Shown: piece after piece, positions 5,980 through 6,257 of the stretch
Numbering within the stretch: position 1 is the stretch's first letter
Layout: each line of letters starts with the position of its first letter
From: Avoscillospira sp045579045
GTDB taxonomy: Bacteria > Bacillota > Clostridia > Oscillospirales > Oscillospiraceae
Direction of reading: 5' to 3'
Assembly (NCBI GenBank): GCA_045579045.1
Contig: JAZNLL010000093.1
Coordinates: 1 to 6,257 of the forward strand
Length of the DNA stretch: 6,257 nucleotides
Program-made: the position numbers and the translations under genes
Notes under the pieces: model-generated
Database searches by the model: none
What the model was told of the DNA's origin: nothing
Seen by the model: only the letters and a program-made list of their open reading frames with translations

Positions 5980-6257
5980 ATGAATACACCATCCACCAAG
6001 GTAACCTTATGTGGAATTGAACTGGACAATCCCATCATTCCTGCCTCCGGCACCTTCGGCTTCGGTCAGGAATTCCATGAATTTTACGATATCAACATCT
6101 TAGGCAGTTTCTCCTTCAAGGGCACGACCAGAGAAGCCCGGTTCGGCAATCCCACCCCCAGAATTGCAGAGTGCCCCAGCGGTATGCTCAATGCCGTGGG
6201 TCTGCAGAACCCCGGTGTGGATCATGTCATCGCCCACGAACTGCCGGAGCTGCGCAA
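5980..6257 (+). CDS. pyrD: Dihydroorotate dehydrogenase B catalytic subunit PyrD, N-terminal part (cut by window edge)
   Basis: 92 complete codons are present and the frame is open to the window end. The protein oxidises dihydroorotate to orotate on FMN and passes electrons to PyrK. NPIIPASGTFGFG (17-29) is the class 1 FMN-barrel opening, with Lys47 in FKGTT (46-50). GMLNAVGLQNPGVD (68-81) is the substrate-binding segment typical of the class 1A/1B enzymes; the pyrK gene next door points to 1B. The catalytic cysteine lies beyond the window. The start at 5980 follows GAGGT with 7 bases spacing, and an in-frame TGA at 5965 excludes a longer form. The 96-base gap from pyrK is unusual next to the 2-base pyrC-pyrK junction and is filled by the hairpin element. 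Confidence 0.93.
   Translation, partial: MNTPSTKVTLCGIELDNPIIPASGTFGFGQEFHEFYDINILGSFSFKGTTREARFGNPTPRIAECPSGMLNAVGLQNPGVDHVIAHELPELR

Noticed and set aside
5723..5983. An 86-codon frame covering the end of pyrK and the hairpin element
   Set aside because: It is out of frame within pyrK and then runs through the palindrome; no ribosome binding site or conserved motif supports translation.
5957..5984. TTGACA followed 16 bases later by TATGAA as an internal promoter for pyrD
   Set aside because: Transcription would begin after the pyrD start codon, and no suitable later start codon is near; the -35 match is probably coincidental.

Overview
The window looks like the chromosome of a low-to-mid GC Gram-positive anaerobe, most likely a gut Clostridia member of the Oscillospiraceae/Ruminococcaceae type. 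The grounds are the paired GlgC/GlgD form of ADP-glucose pyrophosphorylase, a class 1B (PyrK-dependent) dihydroorotate dehydrogenase, strong AAGGAG-type ribosome binding sites, TGnTATAAT extended -10 promoters and a preference for C or G at third codon positions. The taxonomic placement is inference; no 16S or species marker is present.

Left half (1-2505, minus strand): a glycogen synthesis operon reading leftward, glgC -> glgD -> glgA. GlgC is the catalytic ADP-glucose pyrophosphorylase, GlgD is a paralogous subunit whose active-site signatures have decayed, and only the first 14 codons of the glycogen synthase gene glgA are inside the window, overlapping glgD by 4 bases. A strong promoter sits about 110-140 bases upstream of glgC. 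A 24-bp imperfect dyad lies on its predicted transcription start and is a candidate operator.

Middle (2523-3893): two divergently transcribed housekeeping genes, a short RluA-family pseudouridine synthase (minus) and endonuclease III nth (plus). They share a 108-bp intergenic region holding two back-to-back promoters.

Right half (3890-6257, plus strand): a pyrimidine biosynthesis operon pyrC -> pyrK -> pyrD (pyrD cut by the window edge). Its promoter has a -35 box overlapping the nth stop codon. PyrC makes dihydroorotate; PyrK and PyrD form the flavin/iron-sulfur enzyme that oxidises it to orotate with NAD+ as acceptor. The pyrC-pyrK junction is tight (2 bases), but pyrK and pyrD are separated by 96 bases that carry a large near-palindromic hairpin, whose left arm contains the pyrK stop codon, and a second small GC-rich hairpin. 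This inserted-looking structured element is the least ordinary feature of the window.

All gene functions are well-known families. I see no phage, transposase, CRISPR, tRNA or rRNA, and no evidence of a new multigene system. Apart from the promoters and hairpins listed, no gene-free stretch exceeds about 155 bases.
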